Assembly (NCBI GenBank): GCA_964007475.1
Contig: OZ023273.1
Coordinates: 105,150,485 to 105,214,484, forward strand
Length of the DNA: 64,000 nucleotides
DNA from: Hybos culiciformis
Lineage: Eukaryota > Arthropoda > Insecta > Diptera > Hybotidae
Direction of reading: 5' to 3'
This document shows positions 11,296-25,300 of the stretch, in pieces. The notes under the pieces were generated by a model. That model searched no databases. It was not told where the DNA came from and saw nothing but the letters and a program-made list of their open reading frames with translations. Position numbers and translations under genes: made by a program. Within the stretch, counting starts at the first letter, position 1, and each line of letters begins with the position of its first letter.

Positions 11296-13300
11296 CATTA
11301 TTTATGATGCTGGGCAAGATTTTTAGTAATTTTAACATTTTTTCTATCCACTCTTATTAATTAAATAAATAAATTAAATAAAAATTCCATTCGTCAATAA
11401 ACTGGTGCAAGTGCAAGAGATAAAAAGTGTAAATACCACAAATTTAGTTTGCATCATCAGTTTTTATTATTGGTTTAAATAACCTCTGTGGCATTATAGA
11501 GTAGTTCAAAAACATGTGAGCAAAATAATATTAATAAAATGGTGTTCGATACTCGATAAAAAATTTAATTCTCGATTATTTATTAAAGAAGATAAAAAAA
11601 TAACATAAGTAAAAAAAAAAAAAAAAAACTGGGATATTCAAAAAAAATAAAAGAGAATAAATATTATATAAAAAAAATAAAAATATGAAAAATAAAAATA
11701 ATGATTTAATTTAAATTGAATTTAAATAAAGTTTTCAGATATTTTCTGTTATTTTTTTTTTTTCTTCTGCAACAATATACGATAAGTTAAAAGAAAAAAA
11801 ATATTACTTTTTTTCTTTAGGATTGATGAGAAAATATTAAAATTCAAGAAATCGATCCCGTTCGTAGAACAGATAGAAATTTGACCCTGCTGGGAAAAGA
11901 AAAGAAAAAAATGATTGTAATATTGTAAATGTGAATTGTATAAATTGGAAATAATTAACAAAAAAAAAAAATTGGTAAAATATTTTATTGATTTTATTTA
12001 TTTATGATAATTATTTAAATTTAGATACCTATGTGTATAAAATATAATTTTGTTTTTTTTTTTTAGGACTTGGAGACCGAAGCGTAATTTATTGGAATTT
12101 AATTAATTTTTTTTTCAATGTTTGCTAATGCGTTCAAGATTTATGTGCTAAAGTTAAAAATGCTACGTTTTTAATTTTTGTAAAAATTTTCCCTTTGTTT
12201 TTGTGTTTTTTAAAATTCGAAAACATATTTGTGGAATGAAAAAAACAAAAAATTTTGATTGGAAAAAAAAGGGCGAAAACTTTGTGGAATATGAAAAATG
12301 GCAACATTGCTTATTTTTTTTTTTTTTTTGCAACGGCAACCCTTGTTTACTTAATATATCGTATAATGTAATTATAGCAGTTTATTATAATAACTTGTTT
12401 TTGATTCAATTTAATTCAACTTCAATTCAATCTAATTTTTTTTATTTCATTTCATAACAGCCTTTGTTCTTTACAATCTACCTATATAATTAGGATGTTT
12501 TAATGTCTCGCACTCCATCTATTAAAATTCAAAATAATATAAAGAAATAAATAAAATAATTTCGATTAGGTACAGAATATTTCTAGATTTTCATAATAGA
12601 CGACCTCACTTATGATATTTCATAATTCATAATTTTTCCATAGTGGTTTCTCAATTCATTTCTATAATTTATAAAATTGCATATTTACATGTAATTTGTT
12701 GGGTATAAAATATTCAAAAAAGATTATACAATGTAATTTGTTGATTTCTTCAACTTCGTGTATAATATTTATAAATTTTCCAATTATTAAAATTTTTAAA
12801 AATAAGTAAAAAAAAATTTTTTTAAGAAAAGATGTTTTTTATCGAAGAGCCCTAAAAAGTTGAAAATAAGAATTTATTCTAGCAAGGTCTTAAATGTTCA
12901 AAATATTTTAAAAAGCATTCGAGACATTTTCAATGTACCAAATCAATATCCTAATGAGCAAACTCAGCTTATTAGTCTCAAACGCTTTTTAAAATAGTTG
13001 GATAATGAATACCTAGTTCACTAGAAAATGGAACTTTTCCAGAAAAATCACTAGTAGCGCCTATACAATATGTGAAAAATATAAATAAAAAATTGTAAAG
13101 AATATCAGCTTATTACATTAATAACTAGATTTGCATTAAGGCCATAATATTTAAAAAATAAAAATTTTGTTATGCATATTATGGCAACTTGAAAAACATA
13201 CTTTGAAGAAAATAATTTGATTTCACAATTAAAATTCGGTTCCAGAAAGAAGCATAACCCTGAGTCACTTGTATTAATCATATTTTTATTCTTATTTCAG
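11296..13300. other. AT-rich region upstream of the NRF1-like gene
   Basis: No coding exon is seen. A T-run followed by AG at about 12063 could be an acceptor of an untranslated exon, but there is no frame to test it. 12804-13010 is a repeat described separately. Confidence 0.4.
12804..13010. repeat. Partial copy of a foldback repeat family
   Basis: This segment (AAGATG...ATCGAAGAGCC, AATTTATTCTAGCAAGGTCTT, AATGAGCAAACTCAGC, CTCAAACGCTTTTTAAAATAG) matches the left arm, loop and start of the right arm of the complete foldback element at 38281-38603. The outer right arm is missing, so it is a truncated member of the same family. Confidence 0.75.
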
Positions 13301-13336
13301 ATTTGCGTAATATCTGAGGAAACATAAATTTACAAA

Positions 13337-16300
13337 ATGAATGAAAATGATGATTTGGTTAAAAATATGGTATCAAATTTACCATTATTATTTGCAAATG
13401 GATATCCAACTTCATTAGATAAAATAAGCGAAGCTCAAATTCAAAATTTTATACCGTTTATGGTGCAGTGTTCACTTGGTAACATAAATGTACCTGGAAG
13501 GGAGGAATATAGTGAACCAGAATGGTGGCCTGAAGACATAAAATTTTCTATACCACTAACAAAACCTAAAAATTTTCGAGGGGTAAGTAAATTTTGTTTA
13601 ATTTATTTAAAATATACATTTAGGTACCTAGGGTAAAGGCAGGTATTCTCAGCCGGGACCAATTCTCTTTAACTTTGAGTATTAGGAAAAGTATACATCT
13701 CTGCCAAAAAACAAAAATTGAACTTAAAAGAGTGTTTATTCCTTTGCACATATGCAAAAAAGTAAAATATTTCGGAATTAAAATAATTGATTAATTTTAA
13801 ACAAGTCTGGCGATGCGATCAGTTCGGTACAAAAAATTAGAATTTTATGAAAAAAGGTGTTCAGATAAACGAGCTTAAAACTCGAAATTTTTTTAAAAAA
13901 TCAAAGTTATAGTGGTTTAAATTATTAAAGGAGATAATTATCTGCATAAATCAAAAAAAATGGGTAACTTTTTTATTTTACTCAAAATTTTCACATGGTC
14001 GAGATTACATTCCAAAATTTTGTGTAAATTTAATTGTCAGCCACCCCGGCTGAGAACAGAATTCGATGCAAAATTTTATTTAAAAAAAAAACACAACCCA
14101 TAAAAACAAAGTTTTTGATATAAATCCTTTATATGAAGTTCATATATAGGTGTGTATATGTGTGTGTGTACGTGTGTGTGTGTGTACGTGTGTGTGTATG
14201 TGCGTGTGTGTGTGTATGTGCGTGTGTGTGTATGTGCGTGTGTGTGTGCGTGTGTGTATGTGTGCGTGTGTGCGTGTGTGTGTGTGTATGTGTGCGTGTG
14301 TGTATGTGTGCGTGTGTGTATGTGTGCGTGTGAGTCTGTGATGCCAAAGTATACTGTTATCGACGACAAAGTGATGTGCAAAATTTTAGCTCAATTTGAT
14401 GCCGGAAATTAGGTCTATTTTGACTTACTAAGTTTGCAGACCAGGTGGTGAAGTTTATATAAAGGTGTGTGTGTGATGCCAAAGTAAATTTCAGCTCGAT
14501 TGGATACCGGGAAGTGGGTCATTTTTAACTTTGTAAGTTTGTGGAAACTGCGGTGAAGTTCATATACAGATGTGTGTGTGTGAATGTGTCGATGCCAAAG
14601 TGCATTGTCATCGATGACAAAGCAATGTGCAAAATTTTAGCTCGATTGGATACCGGGAAGTGGGACAATTTTGACTTTCTAAGTTTGTGGAACGGGGTGA
14701 AGTTAATATAAAGGATTTAATTAATAAAAGTGTGTGTGTGTGAATGTGTCGATGACAAAGTGCATTGTCATCGATGACAAAGCAATGTGCAAAATTTCAG
14801 TTCGATCGGATACCGGGAAGTGGGTCAATTTTGACTTTCTAAGTTTGTCGACCCGGTGGTGAAATTAATATAAAGATGTATGTGTGTGTGAATGTGTCGA
14901 TGCCAAAGTGCATTGTCATCGACGACAAAGCAATGTGCAAAATTTCAGCTCGATTCGATACCGGGAAGTTGGTCAATTTTGACTTTCTAAGTTTGTGGAA
15001 ACGGGCGTGAAGTTGATATAAAGAATTTAATTGATAAAGGTGTGTGAGTGTGAATGTGTCGATGCCAAAGTGAATTGTCATCGACGACAAAGCGATGTGC
15101 TTAATTTCAGCTCGATTGGATACCGGGAAGTGGGTCAATTTTGACTTTCTAAGTTTGCGGACCCGGTGGTGAAATGAATATTAAGGTGAATCTGTCGATG
15201 CCAAAGTCCATTGTCATCGACGACAAAGCGATGTGCAAAATTTCAGCTCGATTGGATACCGGGATCAATTTTGACTTTCTAAGTTTGTGGAAACGAAGTG
15301 AAGTTAATATAAAGGATTTAAAAACAAGTTAATTTGACTGTTTTTACATTTAGGAATCTATAAAACAGCTTAAATATCGTTTATAATGAGCTGGACCAGG
15401 GTACAAAAGTTTCTGATATGTCCCCCGAGTTGAGGTCTAGACCCCGGAAGCCAAAATCCGGAGTACAAAAGCTCGAAAACAAAAGCGTGGAAGATTAAAT
15501 CCCAGAACCAAAATCCTGGAAAACAAAATCCCGGAAGTTAAAATCCCGAAATAACAAAACTCTGGCAACCAAAATCCCGAAGGGACAAATACCTCAGAAA
15601 ACAGAATCCCGCAGGGACAAAATCCCGGAAATTTTAATTTGGAAGAAATCATTTACTAGAGACATACATTTCTTGAAATCAAATGTCCTGTATCGATCAC
15701 GTATCCCTGCGGGGCTTCATGGATTAAAACCTTCCTTTTCATTTATTTTAGGTTCCGGGATTAAGTCTTTCAGGTTTCGGGATTTAGTGTTTCCGGGATT
15801 TCGTCTTTCCGGGATTATACCTTCCAGGATTTCAGCATCCGGAATTGTGATTTCCGGGATATTAGCTTCCGTGATTGTGATTTCATACATGGGATTTTCG
15901 ACTCCGTGCAATTTCAATAAAAATAAGTTAAATAAAAAAATTCCGGATTTATGTAAAAAAAAATGTCTGAAAAATCCAAAAAAACTGTATAGTGCTAAAT
16001 GCTAAAATTCTATACTTTTTGTTCGTTCAAATAGAAAAAATGAGTTAGGTGGCTGAGAATTGAATACTTTACCCTACTCCAAAAAAAACTTTTGTTGCGG
16101 ATGATGAAGTTATTTTTAAAATAAATTAAAAATATGATACCTATATAATACCTCGATCAAGGGATATTTCAAAGTTATTGAGATCTTAGGTACCTACAGT
16201 TTTTTTTTAAAATTGACCACAGACGAAGTCCTTAATAAATTTATGAATAATAAATAAATAAACATAAAAGGTTTATCGATGAAATTAAGCTCTTTAAAAC

Positions 16301-19300
16301 GTTTTTACTAACTCACTTTCATGTTCGGGTGGAATTTTGTAATCAATTTTTCAGACACTTCTAGACAGGAGTGTCATACCTCCCGCAATTGGCGGGAACC
16401 TCCCGCTGAGACCACATTATTCCCGCTTCCCGCTTATGCTTGTAAATTCCCGCCAGCACTTAATTCGATAATTTTTATCTTTATATTAATCACAAAAAAC
16501 CAGACAAGAGGGAGGGTTCCCGATCAACTTTCGGTACGCATAATTTAATTTACTATTTTAATTACCACTTCAAAAAAAATTAAGTAATTTTGGTAATCTT
16601 TAAATTGAATTGGCTCTCAATGACATTAATTTAACTATTCTTTTTTGTTTCACCCTCAAATTAATAGAAAATGTTAAACATTTAATCAAGTTCTTCGGGA
16701 AGCCACCAACACCAGTAAAAAAATCTAAACATTTAGTTTCTTATAAGAACCAGTGCGAAGGCACACATTTTGAGTTACGAAAGTTTTATTTTACTTTAGC
16801 TTCTTAATAATTTTTTCCCGCTGAATCACTTTTCAAGTATGACATCCCTGCTTCTAGATGAGATAGAGGCTTAAAAATTTGAGCATAGGTCAGAAATGGA
16901 TGACAATGCAACTTAATGTAATGATTTTTGTGGTTCCATGAGTCAATCCGTGGTTCCATGATTCAATCCGTGGTTCCATGGTTCCACTGATTCCTCAATC
17001 ACACTTAAACCGCTGGACCGATTTGGTTAAAATTTTGAACTTAAGTATCATTGGAACCCGAGATGTTTATAGTTATAGGGTACTAGAAATTTTAAAAGCC
17101 GGTTTGCAAATTAAGTATATTTCCGATAAAATGTTATAGCTTTGGATCCGAAATGCCTGGATTAAAGACTGGATGTCGAAAGGCCCCCATCTGAGTGTAA
17201 AATTTCAAATTTTTTTTTTATTGTTGTGAATTTCAAATACACGCCTCAGAGCGTGTATTTGAAATTCACCACAACATAAAAAAAAATTTGAAATTCAAAT
17301 TCTTTCATTCTTATTGTCAAATCAAAAAAAAAAAACATGCCAGATAAAAAAAACACACGAAGCAGTCATAGAACTGCCTACAGAAGTTTATACTTAAAGA
17401 TTTAAAATATGCAATAACAGTGGCTACAAATGATGGGCTGCTGAGTACAAAATGTAAATTAAAATATTTTACCCTCTACCAAAAAAACGCACAACGCGGC
17501 TAAAGAAGTATAAACTTCAAAAAAAATTTCGTATATTTTGCTCCAGCACGACCTAACCGTAGCTCCCCATCCAAAATTTTTTTTTCAGGTAATCTTAATT
17601 TCACCGGAGCTACCTATTAAAAAAAAATGTTTTTCGTATATTTTGCTCCGGCACGACCTAACAGTAGCTCCCTAACCAAAAATTTTTTTTCAGGTAATAT
17701 TAATTTCACCGGAGCTACCTATTTTGAAAAAAAAATAAAATTCGTATATTTTGCTCCGGCACGACCTAACCGTAGCTCTCCACCCAAAATTTTTTTTCAG
17801 GCAATATTAATTTCACCGGAGCTACCTATTTTGAAAAAAAAAAAATTTTTCGTATATTTTGCTCCAGCACGACCTAACCCCACCCAAAAAATTTTTTTCA
17901 GTTAATATTCATTTCACCGGAGCTATCTATTTAAAAAAAAATATTTTCGTATATTTTGCTCCTGCACGACCTAACCGTAGCTCCCCACCCAAAAATTTTT
18001 TTTCAGTTAATATTAATTTCACCGGAGCTACCTATTAAAAAAAAAAATTTTTTTCGTTTATTTTGCTCCGGCTCGACCTAACCGTAGCTCCCCACCCAAA
18101 ATTTTTCGGCTGGTAATCTTAATTTCACCGGAGCTACTTATTTAAAAAAAAAAAAATGTTCGTATATTTTGCTCCGGCACAACTTAACCGTAGCTCCCCA
18201 CCCAAAAATTTTTTTTCAAATAATATTAATTTCACCGGAGCTACCTATTAAAAAAAAAAAATTTTCGTATATTTTGCTCCGGCACGACCTAACCGTAGCT
18301 CCAAACCCAAAAATTTTTTTTCAGTTATATTAATTTCACCGGAGCTACCTATTTTGAAAAAAAAAATTATTCGTATATTTTGCTCCGGCACGACCTAACC
18401 GCAGCTCCCACCCAAAACATTTTTTTCAGTTAATATTAATTTCACCGGAGCTATGTACCTATTTTGAAAAAAACAAAAATTTCGTATATTTTGCTCCGGC
18501 ACGACCTAACCGTAGCTCCCCACCCAAACATTTTTTTTCGGTTAATATTAATTTCACCGGAGCTACCTATTTAAAAAAAAATTTCGTATATTTTGCTCCG
18601 GCACGACCTAACCGTAGCTACCCACCCAAAAAATTGTTTTCAGTTAATATTAATTTCACCGGAAAAAACAAAATTTTCGTATATTTTGCTCCGGCACGAC
18701 CTAACGGTAGCTCCCCACCCAAAAAATTTTTTTCAAATAATATTAATTTCACCGGAGCTACCTATTTAAAAAAAAAAAAAATTTTCGATATTTTTCTGCG
18801 GCACGACCTAACCGTAGCTCCCCACCCAAAAAATTTTTTTCAGTTAATATTAATTTCACCGGAGCTCCCTATTTTGAAAAAAAAAAAATTTTTCGTGTAT
18901 TTTGCTCCGGCACGATCTAACCGTAGCTCCCCACCCAAAAATTTTTTTTCAGTTAATAGTAATTTCACCGGAGCTACCAATTAAAAAAAAAAAAAAATTC
19001 GTTTATTTTGCTCCGGCACGACCTAACCGTAGCTCCCCACCCAAAATTTTTCGGCTGGTAATCTTAATTTCACCGGAGCTCCCTATTTAAAAAAAAAAAT
19101 TTTTTTCGTATATTTTGCTCCGGCACGACCTAACCGTAGCTCCCCACCCAAAATTTTTTTTCAGGTAATATTAATTTCACCGGAGCTTCCTATTTTGAAA
19201 AAAAGAAAAAATTTTCGTATATTTTGCTCCGGCACGACCTAACCGTAGCTCCCCACCCAAAATTTTTTTTTCAGATAATCTTAATTTCACCGGAGCTACC

Positions 19301-22300
19301 TATTTAAAAAAAAAAAATTTTCGTATATTTTGCTCCGGCACGACCTAACCGTAGCTTTTTTTGCTTGTAATATTGGGCCCTATATATACATATATTTGAA
19401 ATTAAAAAATCTTGTCATTGGGAATCGAACCAGGCACCTTCAGACTTACAGTCTGATGTTGTAGCCACTAAGCCATACTGTCCATATGATTTTGGGTTTC
19501 TTAAATATAATAAAAAAATAAGTAATACCTCGTTTAGCGCTCATGATGCGTTCCTGAAAATTGCTGAAAATTGAGCGTTAACAGAAACAGCGTTAAAAGA
19601 GGTGCTATTTACAGGAAAATATATGGTTACGTTCCTGACCAATTTTTTTTTTGGTACTTTATGATGTCAAAAATAAAAAAAGATTGATTTATTTTTTTAA
19701 TTTTTTTTAAATTAATTTATATTTTTTTTAAAAATTAGAAACTAAATTATAATTCAATACATAGGTATAACAAAACAATAAAACTATTTGTATCACTATT
19801 TCGAATGAACAATTAATACAAAATTTCACATTAGGATTCCCCGAATTATAATTATTTGATGATTTTTGATATTTAGGATTTCCCGAATCATAATTATTTT
19901 TGAAATTTTGAAAAAGAGGGATTCCAAGAATTATAAATATGAATTTAGAAAAATAAAACGTTTTAAAAAATACTTTAAAGTTGAAAAAAAAAAAAAAGTT
20001 TCAAAAAATCAAAAGAGCGCTATAGCGAAACAGCGCTAAAAGAGGTAGCGTTAATCGAGGTATGCCTGTATTCTTCTGAGAAAAATGATGACGATTCTGA
20101 GAAAAATTCTACATGAAAATGGATTTTTACCCTCTACCAAAATTCATCAAACGCCGCTAAAGAAGTATAAACTTCAAAAATAAAATAAAAATTTTTTTTT
20201 GGCCGGGTCGACCCTACTCCTCCTTCTACTACCCAAAATTTTAAGCCAACTAACCTTTATTTCATCGAAAATAATTTTTTTGATAAAAAAAAAATTTTGG
20301 TCTTTTTTGGGTAGGAGACCCCTTCGCCTCCTGCTCCGATCCAAAATTTTCATGCCGGCCACGTTCATTTAACGACAGGTAACTTTTACAATTAAAAACA
20401 AAAAAAATTTTTTTTGGGCCGGGTCGACCCTACTCCTCCTTCTACTACCCAAAATTTTAAGCCAACTAACCTTTATTTCATCGAAAATAATTTTTTTGTC
20501 AAAAAAAAAATTTTGGTCTTTTTTGGGTAGGAGACCCCCTCGCCTCCTGCTCCGATCCAAAATTTTCATGCCGGCCACGTTCATTTAACGACAGGTAACT
20601 TTTACAATTAAAAACAAAAAAAAAAAAATTTTTTTGGGTCGGGTGGACCCTACTCCTTCTACTATTACCCAAAATTTTAAGCCAACTAACCTTTATTTCA
20701 TCGAAAATAATTTTTTTGATAAAAAAATAAGTCTGAAGGTGCCAGGTTCGAACCCAATTATGATTTGTTTTTTTTTAATATTTGAAAAATGATGACGGAC
20801 GATTCTCAGAAAAATGATGACGATTCTCAGAAAAATTCTATATGAAAATGGATTTTTACCCTCTACCAAATTTCTTCCAACGCCGCTAAAGAAGTATAAA
20901 CTTCAAAATTCCGCAAATTTCCTGAGATTTTTCTTGTACAATAATTTTTTGTTCATAATTTTTCCCCGATATAATAAAATCCTCTAAATTTAGGGAAAGA
21001 AAATCCTACTCTGGCCAGCTTTGTTATTAATATTTGAAATTTATGAAAAAAAGTGAAAAAAAGTGTTCACCCGAAAACTTTTTTTTGACATTAAATCACA
21101 CTAAAATTACATTAGGAATTTGAAATTCAGAATTTGAAATTTTGAAATTTTTTTAAGGGTGAAGCACTAATGTTTTTTAAATTTCTAATCAGATAACAAT
21201 TGCTAACCTCTTACCGATTTCCCTGAAAATTAATTCTCACGATAAACGTGGGGCGTCTGAAATTGAACATTTTTAGGTGAATAATTCATTTAAGCCTATT
21301 TAAGCATCAAAATATTTTTTAACACTAAAAAAAAAGAAAAGTGGTTTAAAATAAAAAAAAAATGTATGCCATAAAAATTAACAGGGAAATGTGTCCATGA
21401 TATTACACCCAGTAAAAGAAAATTGGAAAAAAAATTACTTTGTATTTGCAATATTCTGAAATGTATCAACATAAATATATATTTATTACTACTTATAATT
21501 ATTTTATTTATTTTTTTTTAATATTTACAGAATTGGCCACAGAAATTGAAAGAAATTGTACGAATATGTTATCATTTTCATAAAAGTTTATTTCTGTTAC
21601 GATTTTGTAATGATCTGGCTTCGTATGAACATGAACGTTTGAGATTTATAAATAACTATAATTCAACAACTTCACTATATGATAGAAAGAGTAATAAATT
21701 ATTGGTTACATTCCGTAATGAAAATATGGCGAGTATCTATTTTTTTTTTTTTTACATTAAAGGTCTATCCACAAACATCAGTCACGTCACCGAACAGTCA
21801 AAATCAAAATTCGTTCGCAACGTTTTTTTTTTTTTGAACTGACGGCATTTTTACAAAGTAAAATAAACCGGAAGGGTGAAGTGACTGGTGTGTGTGAATA
21901 GAGAATTAACATATATTTATTTAGTTACTGAATTTTTTTTTGGTGCATTCAAGAGTTATAAAAAATAACCAATGCTAATCCAATTGAGAAGAAAATTTAT
22001 GCATGCAAAAAAATTTTTAAAACGAAAAGTTTAATAAAAAATTAAATATAAATTTATATATCTAGTTTAAGACATTAATTTATATACATAAATGTATCTA
22101 GTTTTAGAAATTTTAATGACATTTTTTATTTTGGTTCAGTAAATTATGAGATAGTAATTTAATATTGATGAAATAAATAAAACAAATACGGACCTTTTAC
22201 AAAAAAGAATAAATATTTTTGATAAGTATATACTTTATTTTGACAATTGTTTTTTGCTAGGTGTTTAAATTGCTTTGAAAAATGCATTTTGCTGATGTTG

Positions 22301-25300
22301 AATTTAAACAATTTTAAATTTCGTACTATCCTTAAGAAAAAAAATATATAGAATTGCGATAAAAAAAAAATTGTATTGAAAAACAAAAATTTGTAAAATT
22401 AATTTTGGCGAAAAAAATGCCTCCAAGAAATAGAAGAATTTTCAAATTGGAAATTTTTTCCAAGAAATAGAAGAATTTTCAAATTGGAAAATTTAAGCCT
22501 CTAATTTGCTAAAATTTTCGATTGTAATCACTTAAAAGTTAATAATTTTTTTAACCTTTACAAATAAAGTTGACTCTATATTTTTATGATTTAAATTTTG
22601 AAATCATGATCTTATTATGAAAAAAATAATATTCAACTAACTTATTTCAACAATTAAATAATATATTATAATGAACCAAATTTTGGTTCAGAAAACATAA
22701 ATTTTTTTCATTAAAAATTTTTTTTTATTTTTTTGGGTTCCCAGGTCGAAGCTCATAATAATTAAGTCGTTAGCATCAAGGCAGATCTATTTAGAAAGGC
22801 TAGGAATATAAAAAATTATAATAAATAAATTATATAAAAATTATTTTGGTTTAAAAAAAAAGTTTTCACTCTTCTATCATCAAATTATACTACTTACTAC
22901 AAATATAATTTGTGTATCGGACTTAAATAGTATATTACAGAAATTTTTTATTATTTTTTTTCTGAATCTAAGATAAGATAATCTAAAAAATAAGCCGAAT
23001 CTGCAAAAAATTGTTAATTTTTCTTAAATATTTGTATATGTATTTTATTAGGGTACTATTGAAAAACAAAAGTATTAATTATAAAAATTTATGTTTAATG
23101 TTTTATGTCACAACGAGTGAAGGTTCTTAGAATAAAAAAACTAATTATTTCGCTCTATTTTTCATAAATTTTTTTTTATATTTTTCCAATATGTAATTGT
23201 TTTTTTTTAGTTTTAGTATTTATTCGTTTTATTCAATTGTACTATTTATTTAAAACTAATTTCACTTGAACAGAAAATAAGGTTGTCTACAAGAAAATCA
23301 AAAATTTTTGTATGGAAATACTATGGTAAATAAAGTATAATATAAGTTATGTTTTCATTTATTTTATTTTCCGTACTTAAATTTCATTAGTATGCATAAT
23401 TTCCAAATTTTCTGGCAAAAAAATTTAGTTGAATGATTTTTTTTTTGTTTTCTTTTAGACATATGATCAACCTCAAAAAAGCAGAAAATGTTTACTTCAA
23501 CAAAAATCACGATCTCAGAATGACTCAGTTCAACAGCAACTCATGGTAGAGCCTCCATTATTTGATATTTATCTTTGCGATAATTGTGATGCAGAATTGT
23601 ACTCTTTAGAAGCAATCACAGTAAGTATAATATTAAAATTGACTTAATTACTTATACATACATATATTTAATTCGAGGCTCGTGAAAAATAATTACAAAA
23701 TAACAGTCTTCTTAAATGATGCTAAGATTTTAATGGAAATAAAAAACGAATGAAAAAAAAAAATTATTTTCAGAATAGTTAAAAGTAAAAAAAAAATTTT
23801 TTAAAGAATACCTAATTGTTTTGGGAAATTTAACATTTGAGCCGTTTATTTTGAAAGTGGTTTAAGTCCACTTGTTCTTGTATTGAGATATTTAAGGTTT
23901 TGTGTTTGAATTGATTTAAAAATATACATTAATATTTCCATAAGCTAATTTTCAAGTGTCCAAATCAAAGCGGTTTTAATGATACTAGACTAAAATTGTT
24001 TATAAATAAAAAGAATATATACTATTGTGCTGATTGTTATCATTAACTATTTTTTTTTGAAAAATGGACTTAAACCACTTTCAACCAGATGTGATAGAAC
24101 AAGCTTCGGAGATTCGTTTCAATTCGCACCTCGAGAACGTGGAATGCTCTCCATCAAAATTGTTCCCGACAGCTGGCGGACGCTTGATTTACGACTTGCA
24201 CCGCTTTAAGAAGAGTGTAAATGATTACCTACTAACTGTCCCACTTTTTAATCCCGTCTAAACTTCCTGTCCTCATTACGAAATCCATACTTCTTATTGT
24301 ATAAAAGGTATCCCACCTAGTGATTTGGTAACTTTAATAAAAAAAAAAAAAAAGAGGAGAAGGCAATATTTAGGGATCCAAATTCTAACTTCTAAGTGTT
24401 CGTCTGTTTAAGTAGTTCGGTATTTTGACTTTATTATTTTCATTTGTGAAAAACTGAAAATGCTGATTCGCACAAATATGTCGAACCAAAACATGCGTAT
24501 AGATTTTCAGCACATTTTTATAGATTCGGATATTTATGTTCTGCTAAATATTTCCAGAATTTATCTTCGGAAGCTCCTGCTTTAATATAAATATCATTTT
24601 GTAAAGTAATAATTTCTGATTGAAGTATAATGTTATTCATATCAAAAATAGTTGAAAGGTTTTCTGAAATTGTTTCTGCTTTAATATTTCTATCAAATGG
24701 AAAACTCATAAAACTACTCATAAACAAACATTATTTAAAATCTTCGGAACGGTTACCAAATTCTTCAATAACGTTCTTAATTTCTTTGATATAATGGCAA
24801 TCTGAAAGGAAATAAATCTCTGAAATTTGTTGGCGATCGAACTAAAATCATTACGCGATCGACCGGTAGATCGCGATCGACGTTATTGACATCTCTGGTT
24901 TATATGATCTTTTCTTCAACCTAAAATTTATACAACATTAGAACATATATACGCAATATCTACGTAACATTTTCTATTAAATTATAAAACTCAATAGCTT
25001 TGAATTTTAGGTTTAAACATAGTTAAAATTAAAAAAAAAAATTTATTCGAAAATGTATTTGTAATCAAAAAAATCAATTGAATTGTTTAAAATTATTTAA
25101 AGATTTAAAAATCATAAAAGTTCAATCCTTTTGAAACTGCAATAAAATTGTCTTACCATCAATCAATTCTTTAGGTGAGTTTTATTCTTTTAATTAAAAG
25201 CGAAATATTACTTTTTACGATACTATTCATGTAGGCAACTTAGCGATTTTTATTTGAAATTTGTGATATATAATTATTCATTGCTGGCTGGATGTTTTCG

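Noticed and set aside
14076..14412. Several His/Thr-rich and Cys/Val-rich open frames on both strands
   Set aside because: They are translations of the (TG)n microsatellite in every frame; no codon bias, start context or conserved sequence.
19411..19490. Functional tRNA-Tyr(GTA)
   Set aside because: The anticodon stem-loop is right, but acceptor and T stems are mismatched.
17627..20584. ORFs of 62-116 aa repeating VYFAPARPNRSSPPK or VAGMKILDRSRRR
   Set aside because: They are the satellite monomers read through in frame; length depends only on A-run phase.
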